Source: Planctomycetales bacterium ZRK34 | GTDB lineage: Bacteria > Planctomycetota > Phycisphaerae > Phycisphaerales > Zrk34 | Direction of reading: 5' to 3' | Length of the DNA stretch: 64,000 bases | Assembly (NCBI GenBank): GCA_014873095.1 | Contig: CP050848.1 | Span: 1,550,001 to 1,614,000 of the forward strand | Part shown: positions 8,011-17,831 of the stretch, one piece after another | How positions within the stretch are numbered: position 1 is the stretch's first letter | Layout of the letters: every line of letters starts with the position of its first letter | Translations under genes and position numbers: made by a program | Notes under the pieces: generated by a model | What the model saw: the letters and a program-made list of their open reading frames with translations, nothing else | Database searches by the model: none | Told to the model about the DNA's origin: nothing

Positions 8011-9816
8011 ATGACCACGTTCCGCTATTTCCAGCTTTCCTGTTTTGCTGTTTTCATGCTTTTGCTCCAAGCGTGCAGTTCGGGCATCTACGTCGCCCCG
8101 GGCGGTGATGACGCCAACGCCGGCACGTATTTCAGCCCCTTCGCGACACTCGCCCGAGCTAGGCAGGCGGCGGCGAAAGCGGACGCGACCGACAAGCCCG
8201 TGACGGTGATCCTGCGCGGCGGCGTGTATCAACTCGCCGAGCCGATCGTGTTCGGCCCCGAAGACAGCGGCACGCCGGAATCGCCGATCACCTACCGCGC
8301 CGCGTCGGGTGAAAAACCCGTGCTCAGCGGCGGGCGGCCCATCACCGGGTGGCAGGTCGGCGACGACGGCATCTGGCGCACGACGATTCCCGCCGTCAAG
8401 GCCGGGCAGTGGTCATTCAGCGAACTGTTCGTCGACGGCACCCGCGCGACGCGAGCCCGCTTCCCCAACGAAGGCTATCTCCACATCGAACAGGTCGGCG
8501 AAGACAATCGCACCAACTTCACCTACACCGCTGGTGATCTGCCCGACATCAACGATGCCGACGGCGCTCAGCTCGTGTTCCTTCACGACTGGTCGATCTC
8601 GCGCGTCCGCATCGCATCGATCGACCCGAAGACGCGCACCGTGCGCATGGCTCACACCGTCGGCCCGCACGCCAAGCACTACCGGATGAACCACTACGAG
8701 CCGCACCCGCGCTACTTCCTCGAAAACAGCATCGCCTTTCTTGATGCTCCCGGCGAGTGGTATCTGAACACCAAAACCGGCGTGCTGGCCTACAAGCCGC
8801 TCGACGGGCAGAAACCCGGCAAGGTCAACGTCGTCGCCCCGGCGCTGAACACGCTCATGCAGGTCGTCGGCACGACGGACAAACCCGTGCACGACCTCGT
8901 CTTCAAGGGACTGAGTTTCGAGCATTGTGTCTTCGATTTCGGCGAGCGCTACGCCGCGGGCCAGGCCGCTTTCCATGAAGAAGACGATTCCACCGGCGGC
9001 CTGCGCGTGCCGACACCCGCCGCGCTGCCCGTCAAATATGCTGACCGCGTGACCTTCACCGACATCACCATCGCCCACGTCGGCGGCTCGGGCATGTGGG
9101 TCTCCAACACCAGCAAAAACATCGACATCACCCGCATGCACGTCCACGACACCGGCGGCAACGGCCTGATGATCGGCACCGGCTACGAAAAACACGGCAA
9201 CGAACCGCAGGTCACGAACATCAACGTCACCGACAGCGTGTTCGAACACGTCGGCAAGCGTTTCTTCGGCGCGATCGGCGTGTGGATCGGCATGGCGGAC
9301 CACGTCAACTTCGAACACAACCTCGTGCGCTACACGCCCTACACCGGCGTGTCGCTCGGCTGGCAGTGGAACGACAAGCCCACCAACTGCGGCAACAACA
9401 CGCTGGCCAACAACCACATTCATCACAACATGCAGACGCTCTCCGACGGCGGCGGAATCTACACGCTCGGCCGCATGCCCGGCACGAAGATCATCGGCAA
9501 CGTCATTCACGACATCCCGCGCAACGCCGGCCGGGCCGAGTCCAACGGCATCTTCTTCGACCAGGGCTCCAGCGATATGCTCATCGCCGACAACGTGATC
9601 TTCAACACCGATCGCGCCCCGTTCCGATTCCACCAGGCCAAGGAAAAGAACATCAGCCGCAACAACCTGCTGGTCCACCCCGCCGATCAGCCGGTGTATC
9701 GCTACAACCGCACCGAAGCCGAAGTCATCGTCAAAGAAAACGATCGCCCCGTCGAAGCCGACAAGTTCGACCCCGCCACGGTGCAGGATGCGATCAAGGC
9801 CGTCGGCCCGCGGTAA
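8011..9816 (+). CDS. Beta-helix lipoprotein (copy 2)
   Basis: The protein has 601 residues from the ATG at 8011, preceded by GAAAGG. The longer frame from 7897 runs through the repeat element and is rejected. The N-terminus MTTFRYFQLSCFAVF is followed by a lipobox LLLQAC, so this paralog is probably lipid anchored while copy 1 is freely secreted. The mature start IYVAPGGDDANAGTYFSPF and the later VILRGGVYQLAEPIVF parallel copy 1, as do the PbH1-type turns (GNNTLANNHIHHNM, GGGIYTLGRMPGTKIIGNVI, SDMLIADNVIFN). The substrate is unknown; a pectate-lyase-like or binding role on a polysaccharide is inferred from the fold. Confidence 0.82.
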   Translation: MTTFRYFQLSCFAVFMLLLQACSSGIYVAPGGDDANAGTYFSPFATLARARQAAAKADATDKPVTVILRGGVYQLAEPIVFGPEDSGTPESPITYRAASGEKPVLSGGRPITGWQVGDDGIWRTTIPAVKAGQWSFSELFVDGTRATRARFPNEGYLHIEQVGEDNRTNFTYTAGDLPDINDADGAQLVFLHDWSISRVRIASIDPKTRTVRMAHTVGPHAKHYRMNHYEPHPRYFLENSIAFLDAPGEWYLNTKTGVLAYKPLDGQKPGKVNVVAPALNTLMQVVGTTDKPVHDLVFKGLSFEHCVFDFGERYAAGQAAFHEEDDSTGGLRVPTPAALPVKYADRVTFTDITIAHVGGSGMWVSNTSKNIDITRMHVHDTGGNGLMIGTGYEKHGNEPQVTNINVTDSVFEHVGKRFFGAIGVWIGMADHVNFEHNLVRYTPYTGVSLGWQWNDKPTNCGNNTLANNHIHHNMQTLSDGGGIYTLGRMPGTKIIGNVIHDIPRNAGRAESNGIFFDQGSSDMLIADNVIFNTDRAPFRFHQAKEKNISRNNLLVHPADQPVYRYNRTEAEVIVKENDRPVEADKFDPATVQDAIKAVGPR

Positions 9817-9840
9817 AACATCACACACCGAGCGTAATCG

Positions 9841-9949
9841 ATAAAGACAAACCGCAGAGGGCGCAGAGGGGCGCTGAGATCAACAAAGCCGATCAAGGCG
9901 TTAGAGTGCTTTTACAGCCTCAGCGTTCTCTGCGTTCTCTGCGGTTCAA
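9841..9949. repeat. AACCGCAGAG inverted repeat element, copy B
   Basis: It begins ATAAAGACAAACCGCAGAGG and ends CTCTGCGGTTCAA, matching the ends of copy A, but with a different, longer centre. It sits 24 nt after the stop of the second beta-helix gene. The shared outer ends and variable interior suggest a small non-coding dispersed element or transcript-end hairpin. Confidence 0.75.
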
Positions 9950-10023
9950 AGGATTTGTAAGCGGTCACATGGAGTTTATATATTTCAGTGGCATCGTGTA
10001 TCGGTTTCTGAGAAAGTACCCGC

Positions 10024-10794
10024 ATGATGACTGCGACACTGCCCCGCGTGATCGGCATGCTTCACCTGCCGCCGTTGCCTGGCGCTCCTCACTACGGGGG
10101 CGATCTGGCGAAGGTGCGCGATTTCGTTCTGCGTGACGCCGAGGCGCTGGCCGCCGGCGGCGTCGATGCGCTGATGATCGAAAACTTCGGCGATACGCCC
10201 TTCTACCCCGGCGCGGTCCCGGCCCACGTGGTCGCGCACATGACCTCGCTGGCCGGCGACGTGATGCGTCATTTCCCCCTGCCGCTGGGCATCAACGTGC
10301 TGCGCAACGATGGATGCGCCGCCCTGTCGATCGCCCACGCCCTCGGGGCCGGCTTCATCCGCGTGAACATCCTCACCGGCGCGCGCGTGACCGACCAGGG
10401 CCTGATCCAGGGCATCGCCCACGACCTGCTGCGCCTCCGCCGCACGCTGGATGCAAGCAACATCCGCATCTTTGCTGATGTGAACGTCAAACACTCCGCC
10501 CCGCTGGGCGCCGTGGCGCTCGAGGATGAAGTCGATGACGTGATCCACCGCGGCGGGGCGGACGCACTGGTCGTCACCGGCGCCGGCACGGGTAAAACCA
10601 CGAACCTCGATGAACTCAAGCGCGTCGCCGGCCGCGCCGGCCAGATGCCGGTCTACGTCGGCAGCGGCGTCAGCGCCGACACCATCGGTGATTTCCTTCA
10701 ATACGCACGCGGCGTCATCGTCGGCACATCCCTGAAAACCAACGGCATCGTCGATGTCAACAAAGTGCGCACCCTCGTCAAAGCTGCCGGCTAG
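10024..10794 (+). CDS. BtpA/SgcQ family protein
   Basis: The 256-residue protein matches the BtpA family throughout: RVIGMLHLPPLPGAPHYGG at the N-terminus, DALMIENFGDTPFYPG, PLGINVLRND, FIRVNILTGARVTDQG, ADVNVKHSAPLG and VYVGSGVSADTIGDFL. These are TIM-barrel proteins; the cyanobacterial BtpA affects photosystem I stability, and SgcQ lies in a sugar operon, but the reaction is not established. Two tandem ATGs (10024, 10027) could start translation. No neighbouring genes point to a pathway. Confidence 0.9.
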   Translation: MMTATLPRVIGMLHLPPLPGAPHYGGDLAKVRDFVLRDAEALAAGGVDALMIENFGDTPFYPGAVPAHVVAHMTSLAGDVMRHFPLPLGINVLRNDGCAALSIAHALGAGFIRVNILTGARVTDQGLIQGIAHDLLRLRRTLDASNIRIFADVNVKHSAPLGAVALEDEVDDVIHRGGADALVVTGAGTGKTTNLDELKRVAGRAGQMPVYVGSGVSADTIGDFLQYARGVIVGTSLKTNGIVDVNKVRTLVKAAG

Positions 10795-10970
10795 CGCATT
10801 TTCAGTTTTAATCAGCAACGGACAGATGGCGCTGACGGCTCGTCCGCCAGTGTCGAGCCACACACTGACAGATAGTCCCCAACAGCCCCGCCACGCTTTC
10901 CATCACCCCCACGACAACACCCGCAACAACAACGCGAATGCGCAATACTGCAATCGCGCATTTGCGCATA

Positions 10971-11143
10971 ATACCAATCACAGAAAAGACTCGGGCCCTT
11001 GTGTAAGGCCCGAGCGCGGCATTGTGGCACAGCCGCCCCCGGCTGCGCTGGAGTCGTCGCCCGCACAGCCGGGGGCGGCTGTGCCACAGGTTCGCAATCG
11101 ATCACCTTCTGACGCCCGAATCTTTTCCGGGTTGGGCATCATG
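10971..11143 (+). repeat. Large palindromic intergenic repeat, copy 1
   Basis: The outer part reads CCAATCACAGAAAAGACTCG. A central double palindrome, GTGGCACAGCCGCC through GGCGGCTGTGCCAC, follows, and then CTTCTGACGCCCGAATCTTT. It aligns nearly base for base with the copy at 18435 and in inverse orientation with 16736. Confidence 0.85.
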
Positions 11144-11278
11144 CCATTCCGCCAGAAATATTAAATATATGATATATTTGATCTTTCCAAGACGATGGTT
11201 GATGCGATTGTGTTGCGTGTGAGCGCGTTGCATACGAGCTGGACACTTTGCGAAATTGTTGACCGCTATTCTTTCATG

Positions 11279-11321
11279 GCCGCGAGCGGAAGCCCGCGGG
11301 CCGCAAGCTTCCGCTCGCGGC
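11279..11321. terminator. Candidate bidirectional hairpin between convergent genes
   Basis: The arms GCCGCGAGCGGAAGC and GCTTCCGCTCGCGGC are exact 15-bp inverses with a 13-nt loop. Its position between two convergent genes fits a bidirectional transcript end, but there is no T-run on either side. It may equally be a dispersed GCCGCGAGCG-type repeat, of which a partial relative lies near 432-455. Confidence 0.45.
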
Positions 11322-11404
11322 TATCAGGCGGTCATAAACGACGTAAAATGCTCTAGCTAATCGTGAACGTATTGTGTGAGCGGGTTGCTGGAACCGTTTG
11401 TGTT

Positions 11405-12334
11405 TTATGTCGCAGCGGAGGGCTTCAGCAGCACGTAATCTCCGCGGTTGGTCCAGCGTTCGGTGACGTGGTCGGCGAACCAGCCCCGTGCGAGCTGGCG
11501 GCGTTCCTTGAACGTCAACTCGGTCCGCCACTGCGGTGAGTCCAGGTCCAGGTGAACATCGTGGCCGGCGATGCGGTCGCGCATCACGGCGGGGTGATCC
11601 CCGTCGAAGTGCGTGAAAAATCGCCGGGGGTATTTGCGGTAGTAGAGGCTGTCGGTCAGCGCGTCCATGTCGACGTGGCCGCGATCCCAGAAACGCTGCT
11701 CGTTTTCACGCTTGGCGGCGATCGCTTTCAGTGATTTGACCGACCCGTAGTGAAACTGCCGTGCGGGGGTTTCGACGACGCGCAGCTTTCGGCCGCGTTC
11801 CTTGTATTTCGGGTGGACGGTGAAGTTCGCCGCATCGCCGCGCGAGAGCACGAAATGGTGCGGCTTCACGATCCAGCACTTGCGCCGGCCGGTCCACGGG
11901 CGAATGTTGAACTGCGTCTGGTAATCACCCCAGAAGTTGATCTGCCGCAGGGCGAGCCCGTCGACGCGCTGATCATCACGGTAGCGCTGCATCATCGTCG
12001 ACAGCCCGTCAAAATCCTGCTCGTGAATGATCTCATCGCACTGCACGTACATCGCCCACCGCCCCTGACAATTCATCAGCGCGATGTTCGTCTGCTGGGC
12101 ATACACGTAAGCGCCGGTCGCCAGGTGCGGGTTCCACTTGCTTTGAACGATGCGTATCTTGTCGCTGTCGATCGAGCGGACCAGGTCCAGCGTGCCATCG
12201 TCGGGTTCATCCCCGAGCGAGCCGACGTTGACGACGAACTCATCGACCAGCGGCAGCAGATTGGTGATCGCCTCGACGACGGGATAGTCCAACGTCTTCG
12301 CATTGCGGATGAACGTGAAGGCTGAGATTTCCAT
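11405..12334 (-). CDS. Family 2-type glycosyltransferase
   Basis: The protein has 309 residues from the ATG at 12334; a GTG at 12415 would add 27 residues without family similarity. The N-terminus EISAFTFIRNAKTLDYP, the following DEFVVNVGSLGDEPDDGTLDL and the YVQCDEIIHEQDF segment match the GT-A nucleotide-sugar fold, the last being the metal-binding region. The C-terminal half (YRKYPRRFFTHFDGDHP) is lineage specific. It is likely cytoplasmic or membrane associated; acceptor and donor are unknown. It lies just downstream of bioA on the same strand, with no obvious functional link. Confidence 0.75.
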   Translation of the reverse strand: MEISAFTFIRNAKTLDYPVVEAITNLLPLVDEFVVNVGSLGDEPDDGTLDLVRSIDSDKIRIVQSKWNPHLATGAYVYAQQTNIALMNCQGRWAMYVQCDEIIHEQDFDGLSTMMQRYRDDQRVDGLALRQINFWGDYQTQFNIRPWTGRRKCWIVKPHHFVLSRGDAANFTVHPKYKERGRKLRVVETPARQFHYGSVKSLKAIAAKRENEQRFWDRGHVDMDALTDSLYYRKYPRRFFTHFDGDHPAVMRDRIAGHDVHLDLDSPQWRTELTFKERRQLARGWFADHVTERWTNRGDYVLLKPSAAT

Positions 12335-12424
12335 GAAGCGGGCCACCATGCCGGGCGAAATGAGAGTGTCGAAGTTGCCGGGCATTATGGCGGGGCAGCG
12401 GATTGGATTCAACACGCCGGTCGA

Positions 12425-13789
<1,365 letters not shown>

Positions 13790-14043
13790 ATGTCACCAGC
13801 GTATGAGCCCCGATGAACTCATCCAAGGCGCAAATGAAAAAGTCCCGATCGCGGGCGGGCCCGGGGGTTGGGCCGACTCATCATGTGTTTATTTTCAAGG
13901 GCTTACCGCGCCGGGCGTGTGGTGGAATATCCAATTCCGAAATCAGGTAACACCATGCCGGGCAAATCACTTATAGTCGTGGGTGAGAAAACAGCAGTTC
14001 TTCGCGTCGGAACGATTCAATTCAACTTTGTGGAGACGGAGTC

Positions 14044-14769
14044 ATGATCCGATCATCGACCAAGCGGTTGCGTTTGTGCGGTGTGGTCGTCGCGGTTGCT
14101 GCGGTGGCCGGGGTTGTCGGGGTGTGCAGTTCGGCGAATGGCGCGGTGGTGACCGTGCCGACGGACCTGAACATCGGCGACCACTATCGGCTGGCTTTCG
14201 TGACCAACTACACGTGGTACGGATACGAAACCATCGACTACTACAACACGCAGTTGACCAACACAGCCAACCATATCAACTACGCCGACCCGGATGTCAT
14301 AGCCCTCGGCGCCCAGTGGTATCTGCTCGGCAGCACCGGCGCCAGCTTCGCCCGTGACAACACCGGCACCAATCCCGGCGTGTCGACCGGCGTTCCGATC
14401 TACCGCCTCGACGGGCAGCGCATCGCTGACAACAACGCTGATCTCTGGGACGGCACACTGGCCGCGCCGCTGAACCTCTCGCCCAAGGGCACCGCCCCGC
14501 CAAACGTCGGCACGACATACGTCTGGACCGGCACGCAGGCCAACGGCACCGGCTACATCACGCTCGGCGGCAGCAATCCCAACCTCGGCAATTACACCTC
14601 CACCGCCAACTGGGTCAACGCCTTCACCACGTCCAACTCCAGCAGTCTGTACTGGCTGTACGGCATCTCAGAGGTGCTGACCGTCGTACCCGAGCCCGGC
14701 TCGCTGGCGATTTTGAGCCTCGCCCTGCTGCCGGCGACGCGATATCGACGTCGCCGAGTTGCCCGTTAA
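14044..14769 (+). CDS. PEP-CTERM sorting domain protein
   Basis: The 241-residue protein has a signal peptide (positively charged N-terminus, then VVVAVAAVAGVVGV) and no recognised enzyme domain. The C-terminus has the PEP-CTERM sorting signal: VPEPGSLAILSLALLPA followed by the basic cluster RYRRRR. Such proteins are exported, and the tail is processed by an exosortase. The body is rich in N, T and Y (NYTSTANWVNAF) and resembles a beta-sandwich. The start follows GGAGACGGAG. Function is unknown. Confidence 0.8.
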   Translation: MIRSSTKRLRLCGVVVAVAAVAGVVGVCSSANGAVVTVPTDLNIGDHYRLAFVTNYTWYGYETIDYYNTQLTNTANHINYADPDVIALGAQWYLLGSTGASFARDNTGTNPGVSTGVPIYRLDGQRIADNNADLWDGTLAAPLNLSPKGTAPPNVGTTYVWTGTQANGTGYITLGGSNPNLGNYTSTANWVNAFTTSNSSSLYWLYGISEVLTVVPEPGSLAILSLALLPATRYRRRRVAR

Positions 14770-14814
14770 CGGCCGCCCGGCAGGGGCGCTGTGAGTCACG
14801 CCGCATCAGCGTAT

Positions 14815-14850
14815 AAAAAAAGCCTCGGCAGGCCTAGGGTTGCCGAGGCT
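14815..14850 (-). terminator. Rho-independent terminator of tRNA-Glu
   Basis: Read on the minus strand, a 10-bp stem AGCCTCGGCA / TGCCGAGGCT is followed directly by a T-run of seven. It lies 19 nt past the 3' end of the tRNA gene, which is transcribed towards it. Confidence 0.85.
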
Positions 14851-14868
14851 CTTGGGTCGAAGCCCAAG

Positions 14869-14943
14869 TATTCCCAACGGGATTTGAACCCGTGTCTCCA
14901 GGATGAAAACCTGGTGTCCTAGGCCAGGCTAGACGATGGGAAC
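14869..14943 (-). tRNA. tRNA-Glu (TTC anticodon)
   Basis: The 75-nt minus-strand sequence folds as a cloverleaf. The acceptor GTTCCCA pairs with TGGGAAT, the D-arm contains GTCTAGCCTGGCCTAGGAC, the anticodon stem CCAGG/CCTGG encloses the loop TTTTCAT with anticodon TTC, and the T-arm holds GGGTTCAAATCCC. The 3' CCA is not encoded. The D-arm is characteristic of tRNA-Glu. Confidence 0.95.
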
Positions 14944-14957
14944 ACACGGGGAGCGGT

Positions 14958-14985
14958 ATTTTAGCGACTCGTCCGCCGAGGGCAA
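14958..14985 (-). promoter_or_regulatory. Predicted sigma-70 promoter of tRNA-Glu
   Basis: On the minus strand, TTGCCC and TAAAAT are separated by 16 nt, and the expected start point lies a few bases before the tRNA 5' end. The spacer is shared with the divergent oxidoreductase gene. Confidence 0.6.
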
Positions 14986-15025
14986 CCGCTTCACGAAGTT
15001 CGTGCGAAGATGTTACGATGGGCCC

Positions 15026-16009
15026 ATGAGAACCGTGATCGTTCAGCAATTCGGCGGGGTTGAAAACCTGCAAATCGTCGAAAACACTGCCCCCGAGCCC
15101 GGGCCCGGGCAGGTGGTGGTCCGCATGACCTGCATCGGTCTGAACCACGCCGACCTGATGGCCCGCCGCGGCGAGTACCGCGCCAGCAGCGGTGATCCGC
15201 CGTTCACACCCGGCATCGAGGGCGGCGGCGTCATCGAGGCGATCGCCCCGGATGTGCTCGACCGCCGCCCCGGCCAGCGCGTCATCCTCCCCCTCGGCGC
15301 CCGCGGCACGTATACCACCCACTACCTTATCGACGCCCACCGCACCGTCCCCGCCCCCGATGATCCCGACCGCTTCCCCGACGACCACCTCGGGTCGATC
15401 TGGCTGCCGTACCTGACCGCCTGGGGCTGCCTCGTCTGGCGACAGAACATCAGCCTCTCGCAGACGGTCCTGCTCCCGGCCGCCAGCAGCGCCGTCGCCC
15501 TGGCCGCCGCGCAGGTGGCGAGCGACTTCGGGGCTGTGCCGATCGGTCTGACCACCTCGCCCGAGAAGATCGACGCCCTTCGCGAACACTACGACCACGT
15601 GATCGACGCCACCGATGACGATTGGCCCAAACAGGTCAAGGCCGCCACCGGCGGGTGCGGCGTCAGCGTCGTGTTCGATCCCGTCGCCGCCGGCGATCTG
15701 CTGACCCAGGAGATCCGCCTGCTCGCCCCCCACGGCCGCGTCTGGATCTACGGGCTGCTCGGCTCGATCGGCCCCGTCAATGTCCAACCCCTGATCATCA
15801 AGCGGGCCGCCCTCGCCGGCTGGCTCGTCAACGAAATGCTCGACGCCCCCAGCGTCCTCCAACATGCCTGCCAATACATCATTAAAAAAGTCGCCGACGG
15901 AACCTACCGCCTGCCCATCGCCCAACGTTTCACACTCGACGAAGTTCAACACGCCCACGAAGTGATGCAACAAGGCGCCCACCTCGGCAAGATGATCATC
16001 ACGCCTTAA
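15026..16009 (+). CDS. MDR-family NAD(P)H:quinone oxidoreductase-like protein
   Basis: The protein has 327 residues from the ATG at 15026; a longer frame from 14936 overlaps the tRNA and its promoter and is rejected. It belongs to the medium-chain dehydrogenase superfamily: MRTVIVQQFGGVENLQIVE, then LNHADLMARRGEY and GIEGGGVIEAI in the GroES-like domain (1-120), then a Rossmann domain with TVLLPAASSAVALAAAQVA and VVFDPVAAGDL. The Cys/His ligands of zinc alcohol dehydrogenases are missing, which fits the quinone oxidoreductase/zeta-crystallin branch using NADPH. The substrate is unknown. The gene is divergent from tRNA-Glu. Confidence 0.85.
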   Translation: MRTVIVQQFGGVENLQIVENTAPEPGPGQVVVRMTCIGLNHADLMARRGEYRASSGDPPFTPGIEGGGVIEAIAPDVLDRRPGQRVILPLGARGTYTTHYLIDAHRTVPAPDDPDRFPDDHLGSIWLPYLTAWGCLVWRQNISLSQTVLLPAASSAVALAAAQVASDFGAVPIGLTTSPEKIDALREHYDHVIDATDDDWPKQVKAATGGCGVSVVFDPVAAGDLLTQEIRLLAPHGRVWIYGLLGSIGPVNVQPLIIKRAALAGWLVNEMLDAPSVLQHACQYIIKKVADGTYRLPIAQRFTLDEVQHAHEVMQQGAHLGKMIITP

Positions 16010-16053
16010 CCCCACCACATCGCCGACTCCACCAGGGTCGGACGGGGGCAATA

Positions 16054-16082
16054 TTGACTCGTGCGTTAGAGTTGTGTTAACA
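16054..16082 (+). promoter_or_regulatory. Candidate sigma-70 promoter
   Basis: TTGACT and TTAACA are separated by 17 nt, 43 nt upstream of the membrane-protein start at 16125. The -10 hexamer is weak. Confidence 0.35.
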
Positions 16083-16124
16083 GACTGCAAGCAGGGCATT
16101 AATTCCTGACCGAGCACGACGCGC

Positions 16125-16730
16125 ATGAGCCAGGCGAATTCAAACATGACGATCACCCACCAGGCGGTGATGCGGCCGGAGCTACCGTCTTGGCAGCACT
16201 GGTGGCCGGTACTGCTGGGGCCGATGCTGGTGGTGGTGATTTATCTGTACGACCCGAATGCCGAGAAAATGCTGTTCAGCCGGCAGTGGCAGGACAACAC
16301 GATTCTGCCCTACGCGCTGACGCTGGCGGCGTTCGGCGCGGCAGTGTTTCGAGCGCTGGCGGGTCGCAATCCGCTGATGGCGCTGGTGGCGGCGATGGCG
16401 TTGGTGATTTTCTACCGCGAGTTGCACTGGGCTTTCAGCAGCGAGATCGCCTACGCGATGCTGGTGACAGTCTGCCTGATAGGCTGGCGATGGTACGACA
16501 AGGTCGGGCCGTTTCTTTGCCGGGGCCGCATCGCGCATTGGCTGATCATGACCGCAGCGTTGTACGTGTTTGCCGTGGGCGTGGCCAAGGGATGGTTTCA
16601 ACACATCGTGCCCAACGACGACGTGCTGCGCACCGGGTACGAAGAGACCAGCGAAAACCTCGCCCACACCGCCCTGCTGTTCACGGTCCTGTTCACCGGG
16701 TATTGCAAAAAAACCAGCCCCGAGCCTTAA
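16125..16730 (+). CDS. Hypothetical multi-pass membrane protein
   Basis: The 201-residue protein is not recognised. It has about five or six hydrophobic segments: WPVLLGPMLVVVIYLY, PYALTLAAFGAAVF, PLMALVAAMALVIF, AYAMLVTVCLIGW, WLIMTAALYVFAVGVA and HTALLFTVLFTGY. Charged residues lie in the loops, including FYRELHW between segments three and four and the acidic TGYEETSEN before the last. A second ATG at 16146 is possible. It stands alone, followed by the inverted copy of the large palindromic repeat. Confidence 0.6.
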   Translation: MSQANSNMTITHQAVMRPELPSWQHWWPVLLGPMLVVVIYLYDPNAEKMLFSRQWQDNTILPYALTLAAFGAAVFRALAGRNPLMALVAAMALVIFYRELHWAFSSEIAYAMLVTVCLIGWRWYDKVGPFLCRGRIAHWLIMTAALYVFAVGVAKGWFQHIVPNDDVLRTGYEETSENLAHTALLFTVLFTGYCKKTSPEP

Positions 16731-16735
16731 GGGCC

Positions 16736-16895
16736 AATCACACCAAACACGAAAAAACTCGGGCGTCAGCATGTGATCGATTCCGACCCCGTGGCACAGC
16801 CGCCCCCGGCTGTGCGGGCGATGACTTCAGTACAGCCCGAAGACGGCTGTGCCACAAGGCTTCAATCAGGCCCACGACCTGATGCCTGAGTCGCT
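16736..16895 (-). repeat. Large palindromic intergenic repeat, copy 2 (inverted, diverged)
   Basis: It runs opposite to copies 1 and 3. It opens with AACTCGGGCGTCAGCATGTG, the inverse of the right end of copies 1 and 3. It then has GTGGCACAGCCGCC and the closing GGCTGTGCCACAAGGC. One arm has drifted (AGCCCGAAGACGGCTG), so this copy looks older. Confidence 0.75.
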
Positions 16896-16957
16896 TTCGC
16901 GATGGGCCTCACACACCACAACGCATGACCGTAATTCACCGCTTAATTACCCAGCAT

Positions 16958-16990
16958 CAAAGAACATATTTAACTTAAATATGTTCTTTG
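16958..16990. repeat. 33-nt AT-rich perfect palindrome
   Basis: The arms CAAAGAACATATTTAA and TTAAATATGTTCTTTG are exact 16-bp inverses around one C. The flanks extend partly (GCATC on the left, GATGC on the right). It is far more AT-rich than its surroundings and lies between convergent genes. Confidence 0.75.
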
Positions 16991-17176
16991 GTGTTGATGC
17001 GATGCGATTTGATGTTGATGCAACATGGACGCCAAAAGAGGCTTAAGGCGACACCTGTGACCCGATCGTCCCCGGCGGGACTGAAGCTGTCGCCCGTCCG
17101 GCATGGCGTTTGGACCAGGGGTCTTGGATCGGTTGTGATCTGACGCTCGAGTATTTTCGAGATGGGAATTACACGG

Positions 17177-17794
17177 TCAACCGCGTCTGCGGAACATCGC
17201 CAGCCAGGCGAGATGTTCGGGCTCGTCGTTGTCGGAGCCGGCCAAATGAGCGCGGCTGAGGCTGTGCAGCTCGAAGCGGCCCGTCGTGGGATCGACGATC
17301 TGCGCAGCGTTCAGTTGCGGCGGGCCGACCGCATCGGCGGCCCGGTCTTCATCGGCGTTACCGCACATCAGCAGCCACCACGCGCCGGGGGCCATCGCCT
17401 CGGCCAGATGATTCACGTAGTGCTCGCGATCGGCTTCGTCGATGGCGTGATAGCACCCGCGGTCGATGGCCAGCCCCACCGAACCGGCCTCAACCGGCAG
17501 CGGCTGGGTGATGCTGGCACATTCAAACCGGCAACCGGTCACGCCCCGCTCAGCGGCGCGCCCCCGGGCCATGTCGACCGCAACGGAAGACACATCCAAC
17601 CCGATCGCTTCGAAGCCATGTTCCGCCAGCCAGGTGGTGCTGTCGCCCGCGCCGCAGCCGAGGTCAATCGCCCGGCGCGTCGGGCAGTTCAATTCGGGGA
17701 TGCGCTCGATAAACAGCGGCTCCGGCCGGCGCGTATCCCAGGGTAAATTCCCCGTGCGGTAACGATCATTCCAGTGTTCAGCGGTGCGGCTCAT
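17177..17794 (-). CDS. Class I SAM-dependent methyltransferase
   Basis: The 205-residue protein begins EHWNDRYRTGNLPWD, typical of TehB/thiopurine-methyltransferase-like small methyltransferases. Motif I is AIDLGCGAGDSTTWLAEHG (residues 43-61), followed by AIGLDVSSVAVDMA (motif II) and DRGCYHAID where the substrate pocket is usually formed. The substrate is not evident. It is likely cytosolic. It ends convergently towards the spacer holding the AT-rich palindrome. Confidence 0.85.
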   Translation of the reverse strand: MSRTAEHWNDRYRTGNLPWDTRRPEPLFIERIPELNCPTRRAIDLGCGAGDSTTWLAEHGFEAIGLDVSSVAVDMARGRAAERGVTGCRFECASITQPLPVEAGSVGLAIDRGCYHAIDEADREHYVNHLAEAMAPGAWWLLMCGNADEDRAADAVGPPQLNAAQIVDPTTGRFELHSLSRAHLAGSDNDEPEHLAWLAMFRRRG

Positions 17795-17831
17795 GAGGAC
17801 ATGATACTCATGTCGCCGGGGCCAGGTTCAG

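Larger units (their letters stand above)
10795..11404. other. Non-coding convergent spacer, 610 nt
   Basis: It lies between convergent genes (BtpA-like on plus, glycosyltransferase on minus). I see no credible gene in it. It holds a copy of the large palindromic repeat family at 10971-11143, an AT-rich tract near 11159-11183 (AAATATATGATATATTTGA), and a perfect 15-bp inverted repeat at 11279-11321. Confidence 0.7.
16731..17176. other. Non-coding spacer with repeat and AT-rich palindrome
   Basis: A 445-nt spacer between convergent genes. It holds the inverted copy of the large palindromic repeat (16736-16895) and a nearly perfect 33-nt AT-rich palindrome at 16958-16990. I see no gene in it. 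Confidence 0.7.

Noticed and set aside
8413..9828. 471-residue minus-strand open frame opposite the second beta-helix gene
   Set aside because: It is antisense to a strongly supported gene and has a low-complexity D/V/H-rich composition.
7862..9949. CRISPR-like reading of the AACCGCAGAG repeats
   Set aside because: Only two copies, with inverted ends and no regular spacers; no cas genes in the window.
14936..16009. Start of the MDR oxidoreductase at 14936
   Set aside because: It would lie within the tRNA-Glu gene and its promoter; the family start is at 15026.
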